Shown here piece after piece: positions 1-7,773 of a DNA stretch of 64,000 bases (position 1 is the stretch's first letter; the number at the start of each line of letters is the position of its first letter). Source of the stretch: Chryseobacterium shigense (GTDB lineage: Bacteria; Bacteroidota; Bacteroidia; Flavobacteriales; Weeksellaceae); contig NZ_FTNY01000005.1 of NCBI RefSeq assembly GCF_900156575.1, forward strand, positions 248,001-312,000. Direction: 5' to 3'. The notes under the pieces are model-generated. The model was not told where the DNA came from and did not search any database. It saw only the letters and a list, made by a program, of their open reading frames with translations. Both the position numbers and the translations under genes were made by a program.

Positions 1-78
1 TATCGTTATGATTTGTATGATTGATTTCCCTTGTAAACGTCTTATGCAGACGTATTAAATATCAAATTTACTTGAATT

Positions 79-112
79 TTTGATTACTAATAGCAAAAAC
101 CTTTTATCTTTG
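79..112 (+). promoter_or_regulatory. Bacteroidetes-type promoter for the OxyR-like gene
   Basis: A TTTG (-33) at 79-82 and TATCTTTG (-7) at 105-112 lie 26 bases apart start to start. This is the spacing and consensus of the primary sigma factor of Bacteroidetes. The start codon of the regulator follows 20 bases after the -7 box. Confidence 0.6.
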
Positions 113-132
113 TAATAGATAATATTAATCAG

Positions 133-1083
133 ATGAACATTCAGCAACTGGAGTATCTTATCGCTGTAGATAAGTACAAACATTTTGGTAAAGCCGCTCA
201 GGCGTGCTTTATCACGCAGCCCACGTTAAGCGCGATGATACAAAAATTTGAGGATGAACTGGATGTGAAGGTGTTCGACAGAACTACACACCCTATCCGT
301 ACCACCGATGTGGGGCTTCAGATCATTGATCAGGCAAAGGTAATTATAGAATCTGTCAATGAGCTGAAAAATAAAGCGAATCTTTTGAATAATATTTTGG
401 GCGGAACGATTAATCTGGGAATTATTCCTACTGTTTCCTCGTTCATTTTACCAACAGAAATCTTTAAGTTTTTGGAAGAAAATCCGAAAATCCAGATGAA
501 TGTAAAGGAAATGACCACAGATAATATTATCAAGGCTTTAAAAGCCGGTGAGCTGGACGCGGGAATCATTTCTACCCCCTATGATACTGCCGATGAATTT
601 TATCAGGACTTTCTGTTTAATGAAGAACTGATGATCTACAGCTCCAATACGGAAGCCAATAAAAAGAACTCGTACATCATTCCTGAAGAACTGAATGTTG
701 AAAAAGTATGGCTTCTGGAGGAAGGGAATTGCCTGAGAAATCAGTTTGAAAATATTTGCCATCTGAAAGAGAATACTTTGAAACCTAAAAATTTAGACTT
801 CCTGGCATCTAACATTCAGACCTTGGTGCATATGGTGGACAAAGTAGGAGGCATCAGTATTTTGCCGGAACTGGCATTGAGCCAGCTTTCCGATGAGCAG
901 AAGGAGAATGTTTTCAGATTTAAAAAACCTTTCCCTTACAGAGAAATCAAGATCATCTATTATAAGCCGACCTTTAAGCAGAAGATTATTGATGAATTAT
1001 CTCACTCTATCAAAAGTTCTTTAGAGCTTAAACTTAATTATCATATCAATCCGAAGGAATTTGTGAGCATCAAGCCGCAATGA
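133..1083 (+). CDS. oxyR: OxyR-type LysR family transcriptional regulator
   Basis: LysR-type regulator of 316 residues, the usual length. The N-terminal winged helix-turn-helix spans about residues 1-60 (FGKAAQACFITQPTLSAMIQ), followed by the linker helix and a periplasmic-binding-like effector domain (about 90-300). Two cysteines, C200 and C209, sit in EEGNCLRNQFENIC. This matches the redox pair of E. coli OxyR (C199/C208) with the same eight-residue gap, so peroxide sensing by a reversible disulfide is likely. It is a single gene with its own promoter. No catalase or peroxiredoxin gene is adjacent, so its regulon lies elsewhere. The family call is certain, and the OxyR assignment is strong because of the cysteine pair. 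Confidence 0.9.
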   Translation: MNIQQLEYLIAVDKYKHFGKAAQACFITQPTLSAMIQKFEDELDVKVFDRTTHPIRTTDVGLQIIDQAKVIIESVNELKNKANLLNNILGGTINLGIIPTVSSFILPTEIFKFLEENPKIQMNVKEMTTDNIIKALKAGELDAGIISTPYDTADEFYQDFLFNEELMIYSSNTEANKKNSYIIPEELNVEKVWLLEEGNCLRNQFENICHLKENTLKPKNLDFLASNIQTLVHMVDKVGGISILPELALSQLSDEQKENVFRFKKPFPYREIKIIYYKPTFKQKIIDELSHSIKSSLELKLNYHINPKEFVSIKPQ

Positions 1084-1173
1084 ACTAAGAAGTCTGCAAA
1101 GTGATATAAATCATTAATTTTAAGAAAATTATAATTAACAAGCAAAATTCTTTAGTATTAAAAAAATAGTACT

Positions 1174-1181
1174 TAAATTTG
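1174..1181 (+). promoter_or_regulatory. Probable -7 box (TAAATTTG) of metK
   Basis: TAAATTTG fits the Bacteroidetes -7 consensus TAnnTTTG. Transcription would start around 1188, just upstream of the SAM-II-like element, leaving a leader of roughly 125 bases before metK. No good -33 TTTG is seen at the expected distance. Confidence 0.5.
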
Positions 1182-1192
1182 CAGACGTTTAT

Positions 1193-1247
1193 AAACGAGG
1201 AAAAATTTGACCTGATTGCAACCTCTCTAAAAATATGCTAAAACAGT
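1193..1247 (+). promoter_or_regulatory. SAM-II (metA-type) riboswitch in the metK leader
   Basis: The leader carries the conserved parts of the SAM-II aptamer in the right order. A 5' helix strand GAGG (1197-1200) is followed by an A/U-rich loop containing ATTTGACCTGATTGCA (1204-1219 region). The pairing strand CCTC (1222-1225) and a 3' segment with GCTAAA (1237-1242) then CAG complete it; CAG could pair with CTG of the loop to close the pseudoknot. The loop and GCUAAA segments agree closely with the SAM-II consensus as remembered. The position just after a promoter and before the S-adenosylmethionine synthase gene is the textbook context. The P1 helix is short (4 bp). The distance to the metK start (about 70 bases) leaves the expression platform unclear. 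Confidence 0.82.
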
Positions 1248-1315
1248 ATTCTTTTTTCTGGGCAATGTATTCTTATTTTTCTTCACTTATTTTAATCTAA
1301 AAAACAAAGAATAAT

Positions 1316-2596
1316 ATGTCTTATCTATTTACATCTGAATCAGTTTCAGAAGGACATCCGGATAAAATTGCCGACCAAATTTCCGATGCATTAATCGATC
1401 ATTTTTTAGCATACGATAAAAACTCTAAGGTAGCGTGTGAAACTCTTGTAACTACCGGGCAGGTTGTACTGGCGGGAGAAGTAAAGTCTGATGCCTATCT
1501 TGATGTACAGACTATTGCAAGAGATGTGATCAACGGAATAGGCTATACTAAAGGAGAATATATGTTCAATGGTGATTCGTGTGGAGTAATCTCTGCGATC
1601 CATGAGCAGTCTCCGGATATCAACCAAGGGGTAGACAGAGCAGTAAACGACGAATCTTTTGAAGCTAAAGCAAACGCACAGGGTGCTGGTGACCAGGGGA
1701 TGATGTTCGGATATGCCACGAACGAGACGGCTAATTATATGCCTCTTGCTTTAGATCTTGCCCACACGATTCTTAAAGAACTTTCTGTATTGAGAAGAGA
1801 CGGTAGCGAAATCGCTTACCTTCGCCCGGATGCAAAAAGCCAGGTAACTATTGAATATTCTGATGACCATAAGCCAGTAAGAATTGATTCTATCGTAGTT
1901 TCTACACAGCACGATGATTTTGGAACTGAAGAAGAAATGCTGAATAAAATCCGCGAAGATATTAAGAGTATCCTTGTTCCAAGAGTAGTAGCTCAGCAGA
2001 CTGAAGAGATCAAAGCTTTGTTCAATGACCAGATCAAATATCACATCAATCCTACTGGAAAATTTGTGATCGGAGGTCCTCATGGAGATACCGGTCTTAC
2101 AGGAAGAAAAATTATCGTAGATACGTACGGTGGAAAAGGAGCTCACGGTGGTGGTGCTTTCTCTGGAAAAGACCCTTCAAAAGTAGACAGAAGTGCAGCC
2201 TACGCAACAAGACATATTGCAAAGAACTTAGTCGCTGCTGGTGTGGCGGATGAAGTTCTGGTACAGGTTTCTTATGCTATCGGTGTTGCAGAGCCTTGTG
2301 GTTTATACATCAATACCTATGGAACGGCGAAAGTAGATCTTAATGATGGTGAAATTGCAAGGAAAGTATCTACAATTTTCGATTTAAGACCTTATGCGAT
2401 CGAGCAGAACTTGAAACTAAGAAATCCAATCTATCTGGAAACGGCTTCTTACGGACATATGGGAAAAGAGCATTATACCGCTGATAAAACCTTCAATAAA
2501 GGTCAGAAAAATGAGATTACCCTTACAGGTCTTGAGTTCTTTACCTGGGAAAAACTGGACAAAGTAGACGAGATTAAAGCTTCTTTCGGAATTTAA
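1316..2596 (+). CDS. metK: S-adenosylmethionine synthase
   Basis: Cytosolic enzyme that makes S-adenosylmethionine from methionine and ATP. The protein has 426 residues and the three-domain MetK layout. Visible signatures are GHPDKIADQISDA near residue 14, DQGMMFGYA in the middle, and the phosphate-loop-like GGGAFSGKDPSKVDRSAAY before the C-terminal domain. It is monocistronic: a promoter and SAM-II-like leader lie upstream and a strong hairpin terminator lies downstream. Regulation by its own product through the riboswitch is expected. Length is somewhat above the roughly 385 residues of E. coli MetK, as is common in Bacteroidetes. Confidence 0.97.
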   Translation: MSYLFTSESVSEGHPDKIADQISDALIDHFLAYDKNSKVACETLVTTGQVVLAGEVKSDAYLDVQTIARDVINGIGYTKGEYMFNGDSCGVISAIHEQSPDINQGVDRAVNDESFEAKANAQGAGDQGMMFGYATNETANYMPLALDLAHTILKELSVLRRDGSEIAYLRPDAKSQVTIEYSDDHKPVRIDSIVVSTQHDDFGTEEEMLNKIREDIKSILVPRVVAQQTEEIKALFNDQIKYHINPTGKFVIGGPHGDTGLTGRKIIVDTYGGKGAHGGGAFSGKDPSKVDRSAAYATRHIAKNLVAAGVADEVLVQVSYAIGVAEPCGLYINTYGTAKVDLNDGEIARKVSTIFDLRPYAIEQNLKLRNPIYLETASYGHMGKEHYTADKTFNKGQKNEITLTGLEFFTWEKLDKVDEIKASFGI

Positions 2597-2620
2597 TTTC
2601 GCTTAAGAAATAATAAATAG

Positions 2621-2651
2621 ACTGCTTTATCTTTGGATAAGGCAGTTTTTT
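2621..2651 (+). terminator. Intrinsic terminator of metK
   Basis: An 11-bp stem (ACTGCTTTATC / GATAAGGCAGT, with one G-T wobble) with a TTTG loop is followed by a run of T, 24 bases after the metK stop codon. Confidence 0.85.
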
Positions 2652-2679
2652 TTAATTTTACACCTTAAATAATTTAAAG

Positions 2680-3171
2680 ATGATGAATTTTAGATCAGCA
2701 GTTACTGTACTTTTTATATTTTTCCTGAGCGTAGTGGCAAAGGCACAGTACACCATGCACAAGATGATCAGCGTGGGGTATACCTACCAGAACCAGAGCT
2801 TTGGAGAAGTGGGAGGGAAGCTGCTTTTCCTGAAGAATGATGACGTGATTTACAGGCTGGGAGGATCTGCTTTAATGGGTTCTGCAGGTTCCAAATTTGC
2901 CATCATGCCTAAATTGCAGGCAGATGTACTCCTTAATTTTGAGAAAAATGTAGACTTTTATCATTCCTACTACCTTTTAATAGGGGCAGAAGGAACGAAT
3001 AAATACATTGCTCCGAAAATCGGAGTTACGCTTTTCGGACTTTTAGATCTTGCCGGAGGATATGCTTTTCCGATTGGAGATGCCCGTTTAAACGGAAAAG
3101 AGATGAAAGGGCTAAATGTTAATTTAACATTAAATATCCCCACAGTGTTTATTCATGATATGTTTAAATAA
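2680..3171 (+). CDS. Secreted protein of unknown function, possible outer-membrane barrel
   Basis: 163 residues that I do not recognise as a named family. It starts with a clear signal peptide (basic MMNFR, hydrophobic core, cleavage after VAKA about residue 22). The rest alternates aromatic and glycine-rich beta-like segments such as GYTYQNQSFGEVGGKLLF and SYYLLIGAEGT, and the chain ends near a final beta strand. This is reminiscent of small flavobacterial outer-membrane beta proteins. It stands alone after the metK terminator. ATG at 2680 is preceded by a weak purine-rich stretch, and a second ATG follows directly at 2683. Confidence 0.75.
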   Translation: MMNFRSAVTVLFIFFLSVVAKAQYTMHKMISVGYTYQNQSFGEVGGKLLFLKNDDVIYRLGGSALMGSAGSKFAIMPKLQADVLLNFEKNVDFYHSYYLLIGAEGTNKYIAPKIGVTLFGLLDLAGGYAFPIGDARLNGKEMKGLNVNLTLNIPTVFIHDMFK

Positions 3172-3205
3172 GTTTTTTTAAATTTTTCTCGTAAAAATTT
3201 AATAA

Positions 3206-3328
3206 TTGGTTAACAGTTATTAAAAAATTATTATATTTACACCCTATAATAATTGTACCGCCTATTGATTTTACTTTACTCTAAAAAACTGTTTTGTATT
3301 TACAGCTAGGGCCAGATAAAATATCTGG
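3206..3328 (+). promoter_or_regulatory. Promoter and leader hairpin of the ECF sigma gene
   Basis: TTGG at 3206 and TATATTTA at 3232 are 26 bases apart and resemble the -33/-7 pair with one mismatch each. The leader downstream contains a perfect 7-bp hairpin CCAGATA-AAA-TATCTGG at 3312-3328, about 40 bases before the sigma factor start. The hairpin has no T-run, so it is not a plain terminator. Its role is unknown. Confidence 0.4.
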
Positions 3329-3369
3329 AGAATTGCTGGTCTGCAAATTTTTTATTATTGAGAAGAGTT

Positions 3370-3960
3370 ATGAAATTAAAAACGGACAGCCTACTAATTT
3401 CCCTTTACCAGAAAGGAGACGAAGAAGCCCTATCAGCCATTATTCATCGTCATCAGAGAGAACTGTTTACATTCATTTTTTACAAAATTAATGATGAAGA
3501 CCTGGCCAATGATGTTTTTCAGGATACATTCATGAAAATCATCCTGATGCTGAAAGAAGGGCGATATAATGAAGAAGGTAAATTTATTCTTTGGGCAAAA
3601 AGAATCGCACACAACCTTATCATTGATCATTTCAGATTAAAAGCGAAAAATGTTAAAGTTTCGGAAACTACTTTTGAAACAGACGAGTATTCTATTTTTG
3701 ACCTGATCAGAGAGCCATCGGAAAATATTGAGGATCAACTTGTAACGTTACAGATTCAGGAGGATCTGCTCAAGATGCTTCAGTTTCTTCCACAGAACCA
3801 GCAGGAAGTCATTAAATTAAGATTTTTTGACGGGCTGAGCTTCAAAGAAATTGCGGATCATACCAATATGAGTATCAATACCACATTGGGCAGAGTAAGG
3901 TATGCGCTGATCAACCTGAGAAAAATCATGGACGAAAATAATATTGTATTGACACGATAG
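3370..3960 (+). CDS. ECF-type RNA polymerase sigma factor
   Basis: Sigma-70 family, extracytoplasmic-function group, 196 residues. Region 2 covers about 20-90 (DEDLANDVFQDTFMKII and FILWAKRIAHNLIIDHFR). Region 4 covers about 130-190 (LPQNQQEVIKLRFFDGLSFKEIAD, then the helix-turn-helix around MSINTTLGRVRYALINLRK). ATG at 3370 is preferred over an in-frame TTG at 3358 because MKLKTDSLLISLYQKGDEEAL is the usual beginning of this group. No anti-sigma factor with a membrane segment follows. Instead a 44-residue ORF lies 50 bases downstream, which suggests a non-standard control mode or constitutive use. Confidence 0.93.
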   Translation: MKLKTDSLLISLYQKGDEEALSAIIHRHQRELFTFIFYKINDEDLANDVFQDTFMKIILMLKEGRYNEEGKFILWAKRIAHNLIIDHFRLKAKNVKVSETTFETDEYSIFDLIREPSENIEDQLVTLQIQEDLLKMLQFLPQNQQEVIKLRFFDGLSFKEIADHTNMSINTTLGRVRYALINLRKIMDENNIVLTR

Positions 3961-4010
3961 GATAATATTTTTAGAAAATTCACGTTTATAGGAAAACATA
4001 CTTTTCGCCT

Positions 4011-4145
4011 ATGAAAAAAAATGATTCCTTAAAAGTGAAAACTTTGAAACCTAAGAAACAAACAATTGATTTTCTATTGAATTACTCAAAAAGTCTTGAA
4101 GTGGTCTCCACTAAAAACAAGAATTTCCCGATTTCCAAAAATTAA
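4011..4145 (+). CDS. Small conserved-type protein downstream of the sigma factor
   Basis: A 44-residue reading frame with an ATG, 50 bases after the sigma gene and 20 bases before the next. It is basic at the N-terminus (MKKNDSLKVKTLKPKKQ) with a short amphipathic part (TIDFLLNYSKSLEVV). Short proteins with a KxxxxxxDFLLNYSKSLEVV-like core occur downstream of this type of sigma gene in flavobacteria, as remembered, so it is probably real. It has no membrane segment. A regulatory link to the sigma factor is inference. Confidence 0.6.
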   Translation: MKKNDSLKVKTLKPKKQTIDFLLNYSKSLEVVSTKNKNFPISKN

Positions 4146-4165
4146 AATTATTAATTTTGTGCTGT

Positions 4166-4861
4166 ATGAAAATTCAGCACATTTTTTTTGACCTGGACAA
4201 TACGCTCTGGGACCACCGTAAGAATGCTTACCTTACCATCAACGATCTTTTTAAAAAGCAGGAAATCACTTTACATTATGAGATAGACTTTGAGGAGTTT
4301 CATTCCGTCTACCATGACATCAATGAAAGCCTCTGGGAAAAAATAAGAGACGGTATCATCGATAAAGAATATCTGAGAAAGCATCGTTTTTATGATACAT
4401 TCAGGCATTTTGGAGTAGATGATGAAGAGCTTTCCCAGTATTTTGAAGAACATTTTCTGGATAAGATCCTTAACCATAATGAACTGGTGGAGGGAGCAGA
4501 ATATATTTTGGAATATCTTAAATCCAGGCATTATACTTTGCACATTATTTCCAATGGATTTCAGGAAGTGACAGAAAGAAAATGCATCTTATCCGGAATA
4601 GACAAGTACTTTAAAACCATTACCAGCGCAGATTCTATTGGGGTAAGAAAACCCAATCCAAAAATCTTTGACTATTCTTTAGGACTGGCAGAAGCCAAGA
4701 AAGAAGAGAGCATAATGATTGGTGACGACTGGATTGCAGATGTAGTAGGTTCCCAAAACTATGGACTCGATGTGATTTTCTTCGATGTTTATAAAGAAAA
4801 TAAACAGGAAGAAGGTCTGAAAGCCATCACTCATCTTTTACAGATCAAAGAGTACCTATAA
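4166..4861 (+). CDS. YjjG-family HAD hydrolase (pyrimidine nucleotidase)
   Basis: HAD superfamily phosphatase of 231 residues. Motif I is DLDNTLWDH near residue 8, motif II is the Ser/Asn in IISNGFQEV, motif III is the Lys of GVRKPNPKIF, and motif IV is GDDWIADVVG. The helical cap between motifs I and II is of the C1 type. The whole pattern fits the YjjG group, which dephosphorylates non-canonical pyrimidine monophosphates as house cleaning. ATG at 4166 is chosen rather than an upstream TTG because the catalytic Asp then sits close to the N-terminus as usual. Substrate is not proven. Confidence 0.88.
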   Translation: MKIQHIFFDLDNTLWDHRKNAYLTINDLFKKQEITLHYEIDFEEFHSVYHDINESLWEKIRDGIIDKEYLRKHRFYDTFRHFGVDDEELSQYFEEHFLDKILNHNELVEGAEYILEYLKSRHYTLHIISNGFQEVTERKCILSGIDKYFKTITSADSIGVRKPNPKIFDYSLGLAEAKKEESIMIGDDWIADVVGSQNYGLDVIFFDVYKENKQEEGLKAITHLLQIKEYL

Positions 4862-5213
4862 ATTTACTTTTTTCAGTAGCTGTAAGAACCTGAATTGTTT
4901 TTGAACTATTATTAATGTTTCACCCACTCCGAGGTGTAGTCTCCAGAAAGTATCCTTGTCAAGGTTTAAAACCTTGACAAGGATACCAGTAGACTCTAAT
5001 CTTCCTCTTCAAGCAGCTGCGTAATGTTAATTTTATTAGCCCGAACTCAGGATAAGAAGATAAAGACAAATGATACTTTTTAATTTTCTTAAGATTTTAA
5101 TGGCTTATTTTTTTCTATTCCTCTCTATTTTTCCCTCGATTGAGTTTTCCTAATTCTTTCCTAAATTGATTCTGACCTTTGCTTTATAATAATGACAGAA
5201 AAAATTTAACAGT
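4862..5213. other. Intergenic region of 352 bases with a palindrome
   Basis: No coding frame is supported. It holds the 35-bp palindrome at 4951-4985. About 50 bases later comes a segment around 5036-5057 (AGCCCGAACTCAGGATAAG) that has an imperfect partner near the second copy of the palindrome. The part next to the PepSY-like gene is AT-rich and presumably holds its promoter, but no clear TAnnTTTG box is visible. Confidence 0.7.
4951..4985. repeat. 35-bp perfect palindrome, copy 1
   Basis: Two 17-base arms, starting TATCCTTGTCAAGGTTT, around one central base. A second copy lies at 48858-48892. The two copies differ only at the centre, TTTAAAA versus TTCTGAA, a compensated change that keeps the palindrome. 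No T-run follows, so this is more like a dispersed palindromic repeat than a terminator. Confidence 0.9.
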
Positions 5214-5663
5214 ATGAAAAATTTTAGAAAAATCACCGGAGCGCTTGTTTTTATATTCTTGTTGGCAGGCGGATTTATTTTTGCACAGGATAGAGCAATC
5301 AACGCGAATCAGTTACCTAAAACTGCGAAAAACTTCCTTGCCACTCATTTTAAAGGAATTGCTGTAGGATCTGCTCTTGAAGACAGGGAGATTTATGGCG
5401 TGGACGAATATAAAGTATATCTGGCTAATGGAATGAAAGTAGAATTCGACAGCAGTGGAGACTGGAAAGAAGTGGACGGGAAACACCAGAAACTGCCTTA
5501 TGGATTTATTCCTGCATCCATCAGAAACTATGCGGCTAAGAATTTCCCTAATACGTATATTATTAAGGTAGAAAAAGAAAGATGGTCTTATAAAGCCGAA
5601 CTTTCAAACGGACTGGATCTTGAATTTGACAAGAAAGGAAACTTCAAGAAAATAGATGATTAA
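5214..5663 (+). CDS. Secreted PepSY-like domain protein
   Basis: 149 residues with a signal peptide (MKNFRKITGALVFIFLLAGGFIFAQ). After it come two copies of a PepSY-like (BLIP-like) beta hairpin unit. The first has EYKVYLANGMKVEFDSSGDW and the second has SYKAELSNGLDLEFDKKGNF. Proteins of this family are periplasmic and of unclear function, often next to sensor kinases. Here the response regulator starts 116 bases downstream on the same strand, so it may be a target or a sensory partner of that system. Confidence 0.85.
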   Translation: MKNFRKITGALVFIFLLAGGFIFAQDRAINANQLPKTAKNFLATHFKGIAVGSALEDREIYGVDEYKVYLANGMKVEFDSSGDWKEVDGKHQKLPYGFIPASIRNYAAKNFPNTYIIKVEKERWSYKAELSNGLDLEFDKKGNFKKIDD

Positions 5664-5779
5664 ATTAAATAGATTAACCTTTTAAATCTTAACAGGAAGG
5701 GTAACCGGAATATCATGAGCAGCAGAAGAATCCAACCTTCCTTCCTAATTTCATATATTTGATAAGCCAATATTGCGGA

Positions 5780-6451
5780 ATGAAGATACTAATTGTTGAA
5801 GATGAACCGGAACTGAAAGATACTGTACAGACTTTTCTGGAGGCAGAGCATTTTATTGTAGAATTTGCCCTTACCTACAGTGCCGGGCTGGAAAAGATCA
5901 TTTCCTATGAATATGACTGTATTCTTTTGGATATTATGCTGCCGGACGGAAATGGTATTGATTTACTAAGGGAAATCAAGAAACTGCATAAAAAAGATCC
6001 TGTGATTATTTTATCGGCTAAAGATTCTGTAGATGATAAAGTAGCCGGATTAGAAATCGGTGCGGATGATTACCTGGCAAAACCATTCCACCTTGCCGAG
6101 CTGATGGCCAGGATCCGATCTGTTATCAGAAGAAAGAATCAGGATGGCGAAAATTCCATTGCCTATAAAAACATAAGTATTGATCCGGAAAACAGGACCG
6201 TTAAAGTCGGGAAAGAAGATCTGATTCTCAACCGTAAGGAATATGATCTCTTGTATTATTTTATGATTCATCCGGAAAAAACATTACAGAAAACTACTTT
6301 GGCTGAAGCGATCTGGGGAGACTATATCGATCAGGCAGACAGTCTTGATTTTATTTATTCACAGATTAAAAATCTTCGTAAAAAATTGAAAAGCCTCAAG
6401 GCAGAAGCCGATTTCCAGGCTGTTTACGGAATAGGTTATAAATTCATCTAA
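5780..6451 (+). CDS. OmpR-family response regulator
   Basis: 223 residues from ATG 5780. An upstream in-frame TTG at 5759 would add seven residues before the canonical MKILIVEDE start and is rejected. The receiver domain has the phospho-acceptor D51 in LLDIMLPDGNG, acidic pocket residues in VEDE, and the conserved Lys in YLAKPFH. The C-terminal half is a winged-helix DNA-binding domain (LILNRKEYDLLYYFM, then GIGYKF at the end). The stop codon overlaps the start of the kinase by one base (TAATG), so the pair is translationally coupled. Confidence 0.95.
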   Translation: MKILIVEDEPELKDTVQTFLEAEHFIVEFALTYSAGLEKIISYEYDCILLDIMLPDGNGIDLLREIKKLHKKDPVIILSAKDSVDDKVAGLEIGADDYLAKPFHLAELMARIRSVIRRKNQDGENSIAYKNISIDPENRTVKVGKEDLILNRKEYDLLYYFMIHPEKTLQKTTLAEAIWGDYIDQADSLDFIYSQIKNLRKKLKSLKAEADFQAVYGIGYKFI

Positions 6452-7725
6452 TGAAAGTCTCCTTAAAATACTACACCATCAAATACATGATCGTGATCCT
6501 GCTGCTCATTATTGCAGTCTGGGCAGCGCTCTTTTACGCCTATATCCTGGATGAAGTGTATGATAATGTAGATGACGGATTGAAAGACAGGAAGATACAG
6601 ATTATTAAAGCAGTGTATCATGATCCTGAATTATTGAACAGTACAGATTTTGGATTTAATGAATTTAAAATCAAGCCTGTTTCAGAAGCCAGCTATAAAC
6701 AGAAGAACAGGCTCTACAATAAGATGTTTTATATGGAGTATGACGACAAAGACCAGCCTTATCGCGTACTTGAGACCGACTTTATAGATCAGTTCGGAAA
6801 GAGGCAAAGGCTTGAAATACGAACGTCTACGGTAGAACAGGATGAGTTGGTGTATGACCTGACAACGGCTTTAATTGTATTGTATATTTTGCTTGTCATA
6901 AGTATTTTGGCCGTGAATGGCTATATGCTGAATAAGGCCATGCGTCCTTTTTATACGATTCTGGATAAGCTTAAGAACTACCAGTTCGGAGTTTCTTCTC
7001 CGGAAGAGCATCAAAGCTACTCGATCAAAGAGTTTGAAGAACTGAATGTTGAAATAGAGGAAATGATTGAGAGGAATGAGCTTGTTTTCCATCAGCAGAA
7101 ACAGTTTATTGAAAATGCTTCGCATGAGCTTCAGACGCCGCTGGCAATTATGATCAACAAAATCGATCTCGTGATTCAGAATGAAGATCTTGATAAAAAG
7201 AATCTGAATTTTATTTCAGAAGTAAAAGGAGATTTGAGAAGAATGGCAGGATTGAATAAATCGCTGCTCATGCTTTCAAAAATTGAGAACAGTCAGTTTA
7301 ATAAAACGTCAAAGGTTAATTTCAATGAAATGATTACTGAGCTGGTCAAAAGCTATGAGGATTTTATTGAGTTTAAAAAGATTCATATTAATATTGCGGA
7401 GGACGGATTTTTTGGTGCAGATTTTAATCCTGATCTCGCCGGTATCCTGCTTTCTAACCTGCTTAAAAATGCAGTGAAGTACAATAATCAGGAGGGAAAT
7501 GTAGACATCGTGATAGAAGACCATAAATTAATCTTCAAGAATAGTGGAAATGGTATTCCTCTAGACAAATCACAGATCTTCAACCGTTTTTACAAGCATG
7601 GGGCGGATCATAGTTCTACGGGTCTTGGACTTTCTATCATCAGGACGATCATAAAACAATACCCCGGATGGGATATTGTGTATGAGTTCGAAGAGGGGAT
7701 GCATTGCTTTATTCTTTCGAAATAA
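6451..7725 (+). CDS. Membrane sensor histidine kinase
   Basis: 424 residues. It has transmembrane segments at about 10-31 and 138-158 with a periplasmic sensor loop of about 105 residues between them. The dimerisation domain has the phospho-acceptor H225 in FIENASHELQTP. The ATPase domain shows the N box (LLSNLLKNAVKYNN), a G1-like NSGNGIPL and the G2 box STGLGLSI. The periplasmic loop has no recognisable ligand fold. It partners the response regulator immediately upstream. The adjacent PepSY-like secreted protein suggests an envelope signal, which is inference. Confidence 0.95.
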   Translation: MKVSLKYYTIKYMIVILLLIIAVWAALFYAYILDEVYDNVDDGLKDRKIQIIKAVYHDPELLNSTDFGFNEFKIKPVSEASYKQKNRLYNKMFYMEYDDKDQPYRVLETDFIDQFGKRQRLEIRTSTVEQDELVYDLTTALIVLYILLVISILAVNGYMLNKAMRPFYTILDKLKNYQFGVSSPEEHQSYSIKEFEELNVEIEEMIERNELVFHQQKQFIENASHELQTPLAIMINKIDLVIQNEDLDKKNLNFISEVKGDLRRMAGLNKSLLMLSKIENSQFNKTSKVNFNEMITELVKSYEDFIEFKKIHINIAEDGFFGADFNPDLAGILLSNLLKNAVKYNNQEGNVDIVIEDHKLIFKNSGNGIPLDKSQIFNRFYKHGADHSSTGLGLSIIRTIIKQYPGWDIVYEFEEGMHCFILSK

Positions 7726-7727
7726 AA

Positions 7728-7755
7728 AAAGCCTTTCAAACAGAAAGGCTTTTGT
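7728..7755. terminator. Bidirectional terminator between the kinase gene and trpS
   Basis: A 10-bp perfect stem AAAGCCTTTC / GAAAGGCTTT with loop AAACA lies between two converging genes. A-rich sequence on the left and T on the right let it serve both strands. Confidence 0.85.
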
Positions 7756-7773
7756 AGGATTGGAAAGGAAAAA

